Shown here: positions 8,074 to 16,523 of the stretch, in pieces | Numbering within the stretch: the first letter of the stretch is position 1 | How the letters are laid out: each line of letters begins with the position of its first letter | Origin: an uncultured Bacteroidales bacterium | GTDB lineage: Bacteria; Bacteroidota; Bacteroidia; Bacteroidales; UBA932 | Direction of reading: 5' to 3' | Assembly: GCA_900545245.1 (NCBI GenBank) | Contig: UQYV01000006.1 | Location: 1-64,000, forward strand | DNA: 64,000 bases | The notes under the pieces: generated by a model | Seen by the model: the letters and a program-made list of their open reading frames with translations, nothing else | Database searches by the model: none | What the model was told of the DNA's origin: nothing | Position numbers and translations under genes: made by a program

Positions 8074-9729
8074 TCAAGATTCCTGCATAGAACAAATGTT
8101 TTTCAATATTGTAACGAGTTCGCGCCTGTCGTCCTGACCATCGGCCAACTTTTTACGTATACACGACAGCTTGTTCCCTATTGTCCCCGTACTATAATCC
8201 AATTTCAAAGAAAGCCCTTTTGACTGCACACCGTTCAATACAAGGCAGCATACGGACTGTTCCCATACGTTTAACCCGTGCTGTTCCAGATATTTCATAA
8301 ATTTCGGATGCGAGAACCTGAACAAGATTCGCGTTGACTCAAGAAAATGCTCTTTATCTTTTATAAAAGAGTTCATACATTCAGATGCGGAAATTTGAAC
8401 ACCGGACATCGTTTCCTTTATATACTCATTCAGCAACGATATTCTTTCATTGATTATCCCAAGTAAATTATCGTCCAACAGTCCATTCTCTTTTATTTTC
8501 TTCAGTTCTTCGATTTCATTTGCTGCATCTTCAAGCATAGCCTTCAACTCTGTCTGTTCTTTTCTATACAAACGAATCTTCTTTCCAATTACAATGGATG
8601 CAACTAATACTATGATGATTATAAAGAACAACGCAGAATAAACACAAAAACGCTCAAACATCATATTCCTGCGTTCCAATTCACGGTCAAAAACATCTTG
8701 AGCATACTTAGCTTTCGATTCAAATATTTTCAAATCTTCAGAATCAGATATTCTTACATACTCAGAATAGGCATCAAAAGCATTCTTGTAATTTCCTCTC
8801 TCATATAAAACTTTACTGAGGATTGAATAGAACAACTGATTGTCCGAGACATCATTGTTCTTTTCATACGCATTCAATGCCGACATCGCGTCTTCTGATT
8901 TACCGAGATAGCTGTATGCAACGGCTAATCCGATGTAGTCAACAGACAAGGAATCTGAGATATTGTCAAGATAGTTTTTCAGATGTCTTTCCACCACATC
9001 TTGAGAAGCGTGGCTGTCATAATCATACTCAAGTAAGTTTGAATAATACAAAAGCCTTTGTTCTTCATCTGATATACCGATATTGCTTTCACACCGATGA
9101 AGATAAACACCCGCACTGTCAAGTAATCCCTGACGCATAAAAATGTTTGCTATATTCATAAAGCAGTTAAAGGCCCTTGTTGAATCGCCGGCCTTTTCAT
9201 AGTAGTGTAAGCATTGTTTTTCCTCTGCCAGCGCTTCTGTATTGAGAAAAAGTTCCGAGAATAAAACTTGTTTCATCCGGTGAAGCCTTCCCTTTGCGAT
9301 ATTGTCAGATGCCTTTCTTTCATTGTTTTCTGCCAAGACGAAGTATGACATAGCGGCATCGGTATCCATATCATTATACGAAACCAATCCTCGGTAATAG
9401 AAGGTCTTGAGTTTCTCATCTGCTGAACCGTGATGCCGATAGTAGCTCACGGCAGGGGCGATGATACTGTCAGAGGTGACATCTATGTAATTCTTGTCCA
9501 ATGCGATTGATTTGAGCAGGGCATATTTCGCCCTTTGCTCACTGGTTTTGAGGCTTGAGGACGGAATCGACTCCAGCACAACAAGAGCGCTGTCCGGGCG
9601 GTTGTCAATGAATGCCTCAACATCGGACATACGTGATAAGACGCTGTCGTCGCATGAGGCAAGCAGCGCAATGACGGACAAACTCAGAACGATATACACA
9701 AGGCGACATTTTTTCATAATCACGCACAT
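8074..9729 (-). CDS. Membrane-anchored TPR regulator with C-terminal HTH
   Basis: The 551-aa protein has a signal/lipobox (ALLASC, Cys26), about 320 residues of helical TPR-type repeats, one transmembrane segment (361-382, SALFFIIIIVLVASIVIG), a coiled-coil linker and a C-terminal helix-turn-helix region (about 485-545, including SVCCLVLNGVQSKGLSLKL). This is a common Bacteroidales one-component architecture in which a periplasmic TPR sensor is joined through the membrane to a DNA-binding domain. It probably controls the adjacent operon starting at 7871 and perhaps the barrel genes to its right (inference). The start may instead be MKKCRL at 9717. Confidence 0.8.
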   Translation of the reverse strand: MCVIMKKCRLVYIVLSLSVIALLASCDDSVLSRMSDVEAFIDNRPDSALVVLESIPSSSLKTSEQRAKYALLKSIALDKNYIDVTSDSIIAPAVSYYRHHGSADEKLKTFYYRGLVSYNDMDTDAAMSYFVLAENNERKASDNIAKGRLHRMKQVLFSELFLNTEALAEEKQCLHYYEKAGDSTRAFNCFMNIANIFMRQGLLDSAGVYLHRCESNIGISDEEQRLLYYSNLLEYDYDSHASQDVVERHLKNYLDNISDSLSVDYIGLAVAYSYLGKSEDAMSALNAYEKNNDVSDNQLFYSILSKVLYERGNYKNAFDAYSEYVRISDSEDLKIFESKAKYAQDVFDRELERRNMMFERFCVYSALFFIIIIVLVASIVIGKKIRLYRKEQTELKAMLEDAANEIEELKKIKENGLLDDNLLGIINERISLLNEYIKETMSGVQISASECMNSFIKDKEHFLESTRILFRFSHPKFMKYLEQHGLNVWEQSVCCLVLNGVQSKGLSLKLDYSTGTIGNKLSCIRKKLADGQDDRRELVTILKNICSMQES

Positions 9730-9736
9730 TTGACAT

Positions 9737-9744
9737 CAAAGATA
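9737..9744 (-). promoter_or_regulatory. -7 element of the TPR/HTH regulator gene
   Basis: TATCTTTG on the minus strand fits TAnnTTTG and lies 8 bp before the start at 9729 (20 bp before the alternative start at 9717). No good -33 box is seen at the usual distance, so the promoter may be weak or activator-dependent. Confidence 0.4.
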
Positions 9745-9795
9745 GCAATTCAAACGAAGGAAGCTTTACTTTTTAAATCCTCCTTTCAATACAAA

Positions 9796-9855
9796 AACCC
9801 GAATGCCCATAGTGGAATCTTGCGAAAAACACTTTACGGGTTGACTCGAAACTTT
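9796..9855 (-). terminator. Terminator after the barrel gene; contains direct repeat copy 2
   Basis: AACCCG and CGGGTT (9796-9801 and 9837-9842) can pair, and the minus strand continues into TTTTTG, giving a weak terminator for the barrel gene ending at 9872. Bases 9825-9855 repeat 427-456 almost exactly. Confidence 0.5.
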
Positions 9856-9871
9856 AAGCGAATTTTACCCT

Positions 9872-12646
9872 TCATTTCTTTTTCCGGAAATCATACGCAA
9901 CTGTGAACATGAAATAACGCCCCCACGACGGTGTCCAACTCTGTCGGTTATAAATAGCCGTGGCTTTCGTGACATACTTTGCAGATGAATTGAGCAAATC
10001 ATATCCTCCAAAGCGCAGCGTAAGGCTATTCTTCAGCATACGCCACTCCACATAGGCATTGAGCCTATCAGTAAGGACATTTTGGCCGAAGCCAGAAAGG
10101 TGCAGATTATAGAAAATATCATTGTTTATACAAAGTCTTCCTTTTTTGAGAAATATATAGTCTGCTGAAAATCCCGCTGAAAACGAAAGCCATTCTGAAA
10201 TTGTCTCCGAACTGTCACTGAATGACTTCCCGTAATGGATTTTTGGTGAAAGATTAAAGAATAGTTTTTTCCGTATCGCTGTGTACCTCATGTTTGCAGA
10301 AAGCATGGCAAAACCTTCGGCCAAACCGACAATCGCATTTCCCGAATACTGCGGCCGCTCTTTGTAATGCCCGGTTGCATTTGCGCTCAAAGTCAGTTTG
10401 TTCGTAACAATAGCACCAGAAACATGGACAGAACCTTCAATCTGCCATGCCGGAACAGATGCGTTTGAAAAAGTGTTTAAAATTGCACCGGCCGGCACGA
10501 TGTAGTTACTATATTCAGGCAAGACCGTCTCAGAATCAAAATACCTCGTCGCGGAGACAATACTATTGAAATGACATTGTCCGTCAAGAATTGCTATCAG
10601 GTTCATCTTACGCTTCGTTCCCAGAGGAGTACTATATGCGACCTTTCCGGACAGCCCATATTCCTGCTGCAATTGAGGGTTGCCTCCGATCAGAACAAGA
10701 GGATTTGCATTGCTTATCCGACTCCTCGACTGCTCGAGAGATGGTATTTCCGATGATGTATGCAGGGTCATTGAAAAGTGCTTATATTTAATGGAAAGCA
10801 ACGGAAGAACCGAGAAAAAATGCCTGTTAGACACACCCGATTCCGGCAAAGTCTCATTATCCTTCCTGTAAGTATCCTTAACCTCGACATTGGCAGCAAT
10901 CGCAAGCCCATTTCTCAAATAACTTCCAGAGAATGCGACTGAGTTATTGAGAACATTCCATGTGTAATCGTAGGTGCTTCCATAGTCAATGAAAGGATTT
11001 GACGAGTCTATGTTGTCTATCGCCATATTACGACTTCGGCTGTGAATGTATCCGGACGTGAGGGTGCCGACAAATGAAAGACTATGTTCATCGTTGTTTA
11101 TGAGCATCCACTCCAGAGAAAGACCCGCACTAGTTGATATACCTCTGCCGAATCCGTCCGCAGAAAGCTGTCGGCGGTTGTACGAAGACTTCAATGTGTC
11201 CACATTCCACGACACATCCTTGTTATCATGAAAATCAGCCTCCAGTTCGAAAGATGGACGGATTTTCTCCAAGTCGTTATGTGTCCATCCCAAACGAGCT
11301 CCTACGCCATAATTCCTTACATCCGAGCCGTTGTTCTCGTGACGAATCATCTCTGTTTCAGACATTATACGCTGGGCCTCAATCCCGTCCGACCTGGACT
11401 TTGAGACATTACCATTCAGACTAAGGTCAATACTTTTCAATGGAGTGTCATTGAGAATAGAAGAAATTTCAAACGAATGTTTTCTGCTCAGGCTTGAAAC
11501 CGATGATGTGTCAAAATAGGTCATTGCAGGATTCTCATCGGACCGGTAATATTCTGTAAGCGCACGGTTCACGCTCTTATGCCAGTCGTTACAGAAGGAA
11601 TACGAAGCCTTTAATCCGTTGCCATATAGACGGTCCTTCCAATATTTTGAAACAGATGCAGTGGCCGATACATTTTCGTCATAAGAAGACAACGCACTAA
11701 GCCGCTGTGTTGCCAAGACAATCTCACTCGGAGAGGATCCATCCATATTATCGCAATCAATGACAGAACCTACATTATTGGCTGAAACCAATGCACTTAT
11801 CCCGAACATTTCAGACCAGAATGCCGCACCGCCCGCACCGAGCCAGCGTCCTGTTCCTCCATCTCCATCCACGCCTCCACCAGTGACGACAGCAGCATTA
11901 GCCAAAGACATGAACTTTTCCTTTGTCTTTATGTCAAGTACTTTCTGCCGTTGTGCGTGTTTCAGCCCACGATGACGGTCGGCCGGAGCAATCTCATCAT
12001 AGACAAGCACTTTCGACACATCTTCTGCCTTTAGAGCATTAAGTGCAGTCATCGTATTGTCACCAAAAATAAGCACGCCATTGACATAGGTCCGTTTCAC
12101 AACCTCTCCATCAACAGTTATCTTGTTCTTTCCGACCTGAAAGCCAGGCAACTGCTCCAAAATTGCCCGCGCATTGTCCGCGTTTTTAGTAGAAACGGCT
12201 GCAGCATTGAAAATTGTCGTATCACCGACTTGTTTTGAAAGTGGAATTTCGGCAGTCACTGCTGCACCATCCAGTCTCTCCGGAGCATCCTCCATCATGA
12301 AATAAAACGCATTACGCCCAGATTCAATTGCATACCTTCCGGAAACTGACTTTTTCCCAACTAAAAATATATTCAACAGAATAGTCTGTGGTTCAAGGTT
12401 TCTGAAAGAAAAAACTCCCTGTGAATTTGTTGTCGCATAAAGAGTGTCGCTTTTTTCTGTCACAAGCCGGACATTTGCACTTACCAAAGGATGCGTAAAT
12501 TCATTCTTATTGCCCCCGAAATCATCTGTGATCTTCTGAGATACGACACCATAAACATTGGCCCGAGTATCAGTCTGTCCACTCGCCGCATGACAGCCCA
12601 ACGCCACGACATACAACACAAGAACAAGTTTTTTCATCATAAACAA
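9872..12646 (-). CDS. Outer-membrane beta-barrel protein with CarboxypepD_reg domain
   Basis: A 924-aa protein with a signal peptide (GCHAASGQ), an N-terminal carboxypeptidase-regulatory-like domain (about 30-115, LVSANVRLVTEKSDTLYATT then SQGVFSFRNLEP), and a plug-like segment with AILEQLPGFQVGKNKITVDG and TYVNGVLIFG. A glycine-rich turn (VVTGGGVDGDGGTGRW) precedes a long run of amphipathic beta strands ending in VAYDFRKKK. This is the OMP_b-brl_3/TonB-dependent-receptor-like layout of proteins that are not paired with SusD. Transport substrate is unknown. The preceding gene encodes only a CarboxypepD_reg domain, and both may be under the TPR/HTH regulator next door. Confidence 0.85.
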   Translation of the reverse strand: MFMMKKLVLVLYVVALGCHAASGQTDTRANVYGVVSQKITDDFGGNKNEFTHPLVSANVRLVTEKSDTLYATTNSQGVFSFRNLEPQTILLNIFLVGKKSVSGRYAIESGRNAFYFMMEDAPERLDGAAVTAEIPLSKQVGDTTIFNAAAVSTKNADNARAILEQLPGFQVGKNKITVDGEVVKRTYVNGVLIFGDNTMTALNALKAEDVSKVLVYDEIAPADRHRGLKHAQRQKVLDIKTKEKFMSLANAAVVTGGGVDGDGGTGRWLGAGGAAFWSEMFGISALVSANNVGSVIDCDNMDGSSPSEIVLATQRLSALSSYDENVSATASVSKYWKDRLYGNGLKASYSFCNDWHKSVNRALTEYYRSDENPAMTYFDTSSVSSLSRKHSFEISSILNDTPLKSIDLSLNGNVSKSRSDGIEAQRIMSETEMIRHENNGSDVRNYGVGARLGWTHNDLEKIRPSFELEADFHDNKDVSWNVDTLKSSYNRRQLSADGFGRGISTSAGLSLEWMLINNDEHSLSFVGTLTSGYIHSRSRNMAIDNIDSSNPFIDYGSTYDYTWNVLNNSVAFSGSYLRNGLAIAANVEVKDTYRKDNETLPESGVSNRHFFSVLPLLSIKYKHFSMTLHTSSEIPSLEQSRSRISNANPLVLIGGNPQLQQEYGLSGKVAYSTPLGTKRKMNLIAILDGQCHFNSIVSATRYFDSETVLPEYSNYIVPAGAILNTFSNASVPAWQIEGSVHVSGAIVTNKLTLSANATGHYKERPQYSGNAIVGLAEGFAMLSANMRYTAIRKKLFFNLSPKIHYGKSFSDSSETISEWLSFSAGFSADYIFLKKGRLCINNDIFYNLHLSGFGQNVLTDRLNAYVEWRMLKNSLTLRFGGYDLLNSSAKYVTKATAIYNRQSWTPSWGRYFMFTVAYDFRKKK

Positions 12647-12704
12647 AATGTAAGTAAAGCAAAGAGTAAAAATCCGAAAGAAGGAAAAATTCAGGAATTA
12701 GTCC

Positions 12705-13097
12705 TTATCTGCTATAGAGATATTCATTTTGATTAAAAATTCCATCCCAGAGTAGCATATGGTTCTCTTGGTTGCATAAATCACTGGCACAGGAAGTCTC
12801 TACGACAGGTTCAGTAAGAGTAAAGTTTATAGTTGAATTATTTTTTACCATTTTGGCACTAGAATTCAGACCAATATATGAACATACCAGAGTAGCTCCT
12901 TTTCTGCAAAGAATCTTATAGTTTCCGTTTTGATCCGTTACGGCACCCTCCGACGCAGAACCCTTCACAATGACGACCGCTCCGATTAAAGGGTCGCCGT
13001 AGCTGTCCATTACATGACCGCTTACCATTATCAGATTTTGTGCAATCACTTCAACGCAGAATAGCAGTGCAATGCTTAAAAATAGAAATCGTTTCAT
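12705..13097 (-). CDS. Short secreted CarboxypepD_reg-domain protein (possible truncated receptor)
   Basis: The 130-aa product has a signal peptide (LLFCVEVIAQ) and one SusC-type CarboxypepD_reg domain: VSGHVMDSYGDPLIGAVVIV, then GAVTDQNGNYKI and CSYIGLNS. In SusC proteins a plug and barrel follow, but here the domain is followed by a 35-residue tail with no similarity to a plug (ETSCASDLCNQENHM). It is either a stand-alone domain protein or the surviving 5' end of a lost TonB-dependent receptor. A full promoter upstream argues that it is expressed. Confidence 0.65.
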   Translation of the reverse strand: MKRFLFLSIALLFCVEVIAQNLIMVSGHVMDSYGDPLIGAVVIVKGSASEGAVTDQNGNYKILCRKGATLVCSYIGLNSSAKMVKNNSTINFTLTEPVVETSCASDLCNQENHMLLWDGIFNQNEYLYSR

Positions 13098-13156
13098 AGT
13101 GTTCTAAATAAATGGGTTAATAAAACTTATCCCTCTTCCGGATTCTACAATCGTCC

Positions 13157-13195
13157 CAAAGATATAAAGATTCCACACTTTATCAAAATAAAGTG
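13157..13195 (-). promoter_or_regulatory. Promoter of the CarboxypepD_reg gene, -33 box inside a palindrome
   Basis: TTTTG (13184-13188) and TATCTTTG (13157-13164) on the minus strand are 19 bp apart, an exact Bacteroides-type promoter. The -33 box overlaps the centre of an inverted repeat, CACTTTAT (13176-13183) and ATAAAGTG (13188-13195). This is a likely operator; the same half-sites occur at the promoter at 7893-7941. The palindrome also follows the folK stop, so a role as transcript end is possible. Confidence 0.6.
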
Positions 13196-13197
13196 CT

Positions 13198-13644
13198 TCA
13201 CATTATTTCACGGAGGGGAATGAGTACGAAATCGCGTTCCTTCATCCTTGGGTGCGGGATTATGAGGTCAGGAGTGTTTATTTTTTCGTCGCCGTAGAGA
13301 AGAATGTCGATGTCGATGGGGCGTGAAGAATAGATTCTCCGGCCTTCGGTATCATATTGCGGCGGTGACGTCTCCCGTCCAAGGCGCCTTTCTATGGATT
13401 TGACGGTTTTGAGAATATCGTGTGGGGAAGAATTCAGGTCAAAACGGACGGCACAATTGAGAAATTTGTCCTCCGACTCGAAGCCCCAGGGTTCCGTTTC
13501 GATCAGGGAAGATAGCGCGACAGGCCTGCAATCAGTACCTTCCATCTCCGAAAACCTCTCCCCCATCAGCCGCACAGCCTCAAGGATATTCTTTCGTCTG
13601 TCACCCAAATTACTTCCTAAAGAAAAATATACCCTATTCATCAA
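13198..13644 (-). CDS. folK: 6-hydroxymethyl-7,8-dihydropterin pyrophosphokinase
   Basis: FolK (HPPK) transfers pyrophosphate from ATP to 6-hydroxymethyl-7,8-dihydropterin in folate synthesis. The 148-aa product shows the family signatures: VYFSLGSNLGDR at the start, SLIETEPWGF, SRPIDIDILLYGD (the Asp pair binds Mg-ATP) and IPHPRMKERDFVLIPL. Length is normal. It overlaps the DUF59 gene by 11 bp, so the two are co-transcribed downstream of the suf genes. The stop codon is directly followed by the palindrome at 13176-13195. Confidence 0.96.
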   Translation of the reverse strand: MMNRVYFSLGSNLGDRRKNILEAVRLMGERFSEMEGTDCRPVALSSLIETEPWGFESEDKFLNCAVRFDLNSSPHDILKTVKSIERRLGRETSPPQYDTEGRRIYSSRPIDIDILLYGDEKINTPDLIIPHPRMKERDFVLIPLREIM

Positions 13645-13963
13645 GCCCTAATTCTACGAGAGCCTCCTCCGACATTCTGCTCTTGTCCCAAACCGGCTCA
13701 AAAACAAGTTCAACCTTAACGCTTACCACGCCGGGGACATCCTCGACGGATTTCTGCACCTCATCTACCACATAGTCTGCCATCGGACAGTTCGGAGCCG
13801 TCAGAGTCATCTGAATGAAAACATTATGCTCTTCATCTACCCTGAGTTCATAAATGAGGCCGAGGTCGTAGATGTTTACCGGTATCTCCGGATCATAGAC
13901 CTGCCTCAGTGCTCGTATTATATCGCCTTCAAGTGCCATATCAAACAAACTCAAGTTTTGCAA
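13634..13963 (-). CDS. DUF59/MIP18 family Fe-S cluster assembly protein (SufT-like)
   Basis: A 109-aa single-domain protein with the MIP18 signatures DPEIPVNIYDLGLIYELRV and MTLTAPNCPMADYVVDEV; the conserved Cys is residue 59. MALEGDII at 13939 is a plausible alternative start. Members of this family help deliver or mature Fe-S clusters and often lie with suf genes, as here: sufE and sufS are immediately upstream. A short 98-bp gap with no clear stem-loop separates it from sufE. Exact client proteins cannot be inferred. Confidence 0.9.
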   Translation of the reverse strand: MQNLSLFDMALEGDIIRALRQVYDPEIPVNIYDLGLIYELRVDEEHNVFIQMTLTAPNCPMADYVVDEVQKSVEDVPGVVSVKVELVFEPVWDKSRMSEEALVELGLDE

Positions 13964-14061
13964 GTATTCTAACTTATTGCAAATAATAAACTTATCTCTT
14001 TTATCAAACTCTCAAGTCCCGCACACTTTTTTCTGTCCACGTTACCCCTCTCCTAAGTCCT

Positions 14062-14529
14062 CTAGGCAAGTGCCTGCATATTCGTGGCATTGATGCAGAG
14101 TTGCGCGGCCGCCGCATTCCGAATTGTCTCAATCATGGACACGAGCCCGTTCGCTCTTGTCGGAGAAAGATTTTCCTTGAGCCCGATTCTTTCAACTACA
14201 GAAAAATCGGATGATGATATTTCCTGTGGAGTGCGTCCGGAATAGATGCGGATGAGCAGGGATATTATTCCCTTTGTGATGATGGCATCACTGTCCGCAT
14301 TGAACCACAGTCTCCCTTCTTCATATTTCCAATCAAGCCAAACTCTTGATTGACAACCTTTTATCAAATGATCGTCAGTTTTCTTTTCTTCCGGATAGCC
14401 TTTAAGAGACTTTCCGAGTTCAATAAGATACTCATACTTGTCAAGCCATTCATCGAACATCGAAAACTCGTCGACAATTTCAGTTTCAACTTCTGTCAAA
14501 CTTTTTTCTGCGCCCATATTTCTCAACAT
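14062..14529 (-). CDS. sufE: Cysteine desulfuration protein SufE
   Basis: SufE accepts persulfide sulfur from SufS and passes it to the SufBCD scaffold. The 155-aa product contains the active-site loop DHLIKGCQSRVW with Cys59, and the C-terminal LSPTRANGLVSMIETIR motif. It follows sufS by 14 bp on the same strand, the usual functional pairing. The start may be MGAEKSL a few codons in. The scaffold genes sufBCD are not in the window. Confidence 0.95.
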   Translation of the reverse strand: MLRNMGAEKSLTEVETEIVDEFSMFDEWLDKYEYLIELGKSLKGYPEEKKTDDHLIKGCQSRVWLDWKYEEGRLWFNADSDAIITKGIISLLIRIYSGRTPQEISSSDFSVVERIGLKENLSPTRANGLVSMIETIRNAAAAQLCINATNMQALA

Positions 14530-14543
14530 TTTATCAAATTCTT

Positions 14544-15758
14544 TTAAGAAAGCATCGTTACGGCCTTGTCAAGAGCCCTCAAAAAAACTTCAGCCTCTTC
14601 CAATGTGTTGTAAGGAGCGAGTGAGGCTCGAAGTACGCCTGTCACTCCGAAACGTGTCATCACAGGCTCGGCACACATCTGCCCTGAACGCACAGCGACG
14701 CCCATCTTGTCAAGAATCTGCGCCAAATCCTCGTGATGCACCCCGTCCACGGAGAACGAGAACACCGGGACGCGAGGTTTTGCTGTGCCGAGCAGCCTTA
14801 CGCGGTTCATTGCAGTAAGTTCATCGTAAAGAAAAGCGGAAACTTCATTGCCATATTTCTTTATGTCACTATCTGTCAATTCCTTAACTACTTCCAAAGC
14901 CGGTTTAAGAGTCGACTGGCCTATAAAATTCTGCGTGCCGGCCTCGAACTTCATTGGAAGAGGTGCGAAAGTGGTGTCTTCAAGTGTCACTGTCCCCACC
15001 ATCTCACCTCCTGACAAGAAAGGCGGCATCGCTTCAAGGAACTTTTTCTTTCCGTAGAGAACTCCGGTTCCTGTGGCGGCATAAATCTTATGGCCGGAAA
15101 AGGCGTAGAAATCACAGTCCATCTCCTGCACATTCACTCCACAATGGACAATTCCCTGCGCCCCGTCAACGAGAACCGGAACACCGCGGCTGTGACAAAA
15201 AGTTATTATTTCCTTGACAGGGTTGACAACACCCAACACATTTGAGACCTGAGTGACAGCAACAATCTTCGTCTTGTCATCAACAAGTTTTTCCAAACTA
15301 TCAATCATGAGAGTGCCGTCATCATCCACAGGAATAAACCTCATCTGCGCCCCTTTCCCGCGGCAAAGCAGCTGCCACGGAACAAGATTGGAATGGTGCT
15401 CGACACATGAAACCACGACATTGTCTCCCTCTTTCACGAACGCATCACCGAAGGAATATGCAACCAGGTTGATTGATGCAGTCGTGCCGGACGTGAAAAC
15501 TATCTCTTCACGATGTTCCGCATTGATAAAATCACGGACCGCATCCCGCGCCTGCTCATAGTGTTCAGTAGCCACGTTTGAAAGGTAGTGAACTCCCCTG
15601 TGAATGTTTGAATTCGCCGTCCGCGAATACTCATCCTGCATGCTCAGTACGGATTCCGGGCGCTGAGAAGTCGCCGCATTGTCGAGATAGACCAGCGGTT
15701 TTCCGTAAACGGTTTCGGAAAGTGCAGGAAACTTTGCTCTTATTTCGTCTATTTTCAT
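14544..15758 (-). CDS. sufS: Cysteine desulfurase SufS
   Basis: A PLP-dependent group II cysteine desulfurase, 404 aa, normal length. Visible landmarks are LVYLDNAATSQRP near the N-terminus, VEHHSNLVPW, VLVDGAQGIVHC, the PLP lysine in FSGHKIYAATG (Lys224), and the catalytic loop RSGQMCAEP with Cys362, which forms the persulfide. It heads the minus-strand sufS-sufE-DUF59-folK unit and is divergent from ruvA. Confidence 0.96.
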   Translation of the reverse strand: MKIDEIRAKFPALSETVYGKPLVYLDNAATSQRPESVLSMQDEYSRTANSNIHRGVHYLSNVATEHYEQARDAVRDFINAEHREEIVFTSGTTASINLVAYSFGDAFVKEGDNVVVSCVEHHSNLVPWQLLCRGKGAQMRFIPVDDDGTLMIDSLEKLVDDKTKIVAVTQVSNVLGVVNPVKEIITFCHSRGVPVLVDGAQGIVHCGVNVQEMDCDFYAFSGHKIYAATGTGVLYGKKKFLEAMPPFLSGGEMVGTVTLEDTTFAPLPMKFEAGTQNFIGQSTLKPALEVVKELTDSDIKKYGNEVSAFLYDELTAMNRVRLLGTAKPRVPVFSFSVDGVHHEDLAQILDKMGVAVRSGQMCAEPVMTRFGVTGVLRASLAPYNTLEEAEVFLRALDKAVTMLS

Positions 15759-15810
15759 TCTTCGTCAATATTCTTCGTCTCCCTCAAAAAACAGAGACTA
15801 CATAAAACTG

Positions 15811-15818
15811 CAAAATTA
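15811..15818 (-). promoter_or_regulatory. -7 element of the sufS operon
   Basis: TAATTTTG on the minus strand, 53 bp upstream of the sufS start, matches TAnnTTTG. A convincing -33 box at the right distance is not seen. Confidence 0.4.
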
Positions 15819-15851
15819 CAAAATAGTATTCTATCTTGAGAAAAATTGTCC

Positions 15852-15859
15852 TACTTTTG
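15852..15859 (+). promoter_or_regulatory. -7 element of ruvA
   Basis: TACTTTTG fits the consensus exactly and lies 15 bp upstream of the ruvA start, so the leader would be very short. A TTG at 15836-15838 is somewhat close for a -33 box (13 bp spacer). Confidence 0.45.
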
Positions 15860-15874
15860 TAAAAAACAAAAATT

Positions 15875-16462
15875 ATGATTGACTACATCAAGGGAACAAT
15901 AACGGAAATACTCCCGACAGAAATGACGTTGGAGTGCCACGGAATCGGCTATAAAATTCTCATTTCACTCCAGTCGTTCGAAGTTCTGAAAACGCGGGGA
16001 GAAGCAACGGTCTACATTCATCACTACCTCCGCGAGGACGACGAACAGTATTTCGGATTTGCATCAAAAGACGAAAGGGAATTGTTCCGTCTTCTCATCG
16101 GAGTCTCGGGAGTGGGAGCGGCAACGGCAAGAATGATGCTCTCTTCAATGAGTTCAGACGAACTTCGCAATGCCATCCTTTCCGAAGACATCAACAGGAT
16201 AAAAAGCATAAAGGGCATTGGTCTCAAATCCGCGCAGCGTCTCATTCTTGAACTCAAGGACAAGATTACAAAGGGAGCAGGAACGGAACAGACAACAATA
16301 TTCCAAACCGGAGGGAACCCGAACCTCGAGGAAGCCACCACCGCCCTCGTTATGCTTGGTTTTACAAAACCTAACGTAACAAAAGCCCTCGCAGCAGTAC
16401 TCAAAGAAACCCCAGAAGCAAGTCTCGAACAATTAATCAAGTCAGCACTGAAAAAGCTCTAA
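15875..16462 (+). CDS. ruvA: Holliday junction branch migration protein RuvA
   Basis: RuvA tetramers bind Holliday junctions and load the RuvB motor. The 195-aa protein has the N-terminal OB fold (MIDYIKGTITEI, CHGIGYKILI), the first helix-hairpin-helix around LIGVSGVGAATARMML, the second at IKSIKGIGLKSAQRLILELK, and a C-terminal RuvB-binding domain (ATTALVMLGFTKPNVTKAL). It is a lone gene convergent with mnmG; ruvB is about 22 kb away in this window. Its stop codon abuts the parS-like palindrome. Confidence 0.96.
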   Translation: MIDYIKGTITEILPTEMTLECHGIGYKILISLQSFEVLKTRGEATVYIHHYLREDDEQYFGFASKDERELFRLLIGVSGVGAATARMMLSSMSSDELRNAILSEDINRIKSIKGIGLKSAQRLILELKDKITKGAGTEQTTIFQTGGNPNLEEATTALVMLGFTKPNVTKALAAVLKETPEASLEQLIKSALKKL

Positions 16463-16478
16463 TGTTCCACGTGGAACA
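16463..16478. promoter_or_regulatory. parS-like ParB-binding palindrome, site 1
   Basis: TGTTCCACGTGGAACA is a perfect 16-bp palindrome of the chromosomal parS type, the form known from pseudomonads. It begins at the base after the ruvA stop, in the 61-bp gap between convergent ruvA and mnmG. Confidence 0.8.
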
Positions 16479-16523
16479 AAACCAAAACATCCAACGAAGC
16501 AGACCGCTTTTTCTGAATTCACA

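Noticed and set aside
427..9855. Integrated element with att sites at the two 30-bp repeats
   Set aside because: No integrase, recombinase or tRNA is present, and both repeats coincide with terminator hairpins at operon ends.
15253..15561. Plus-strand open frame opposite sufS
   Set aside because: Shadow of the sufS reading frame on the other strand; no independent coding evidence.
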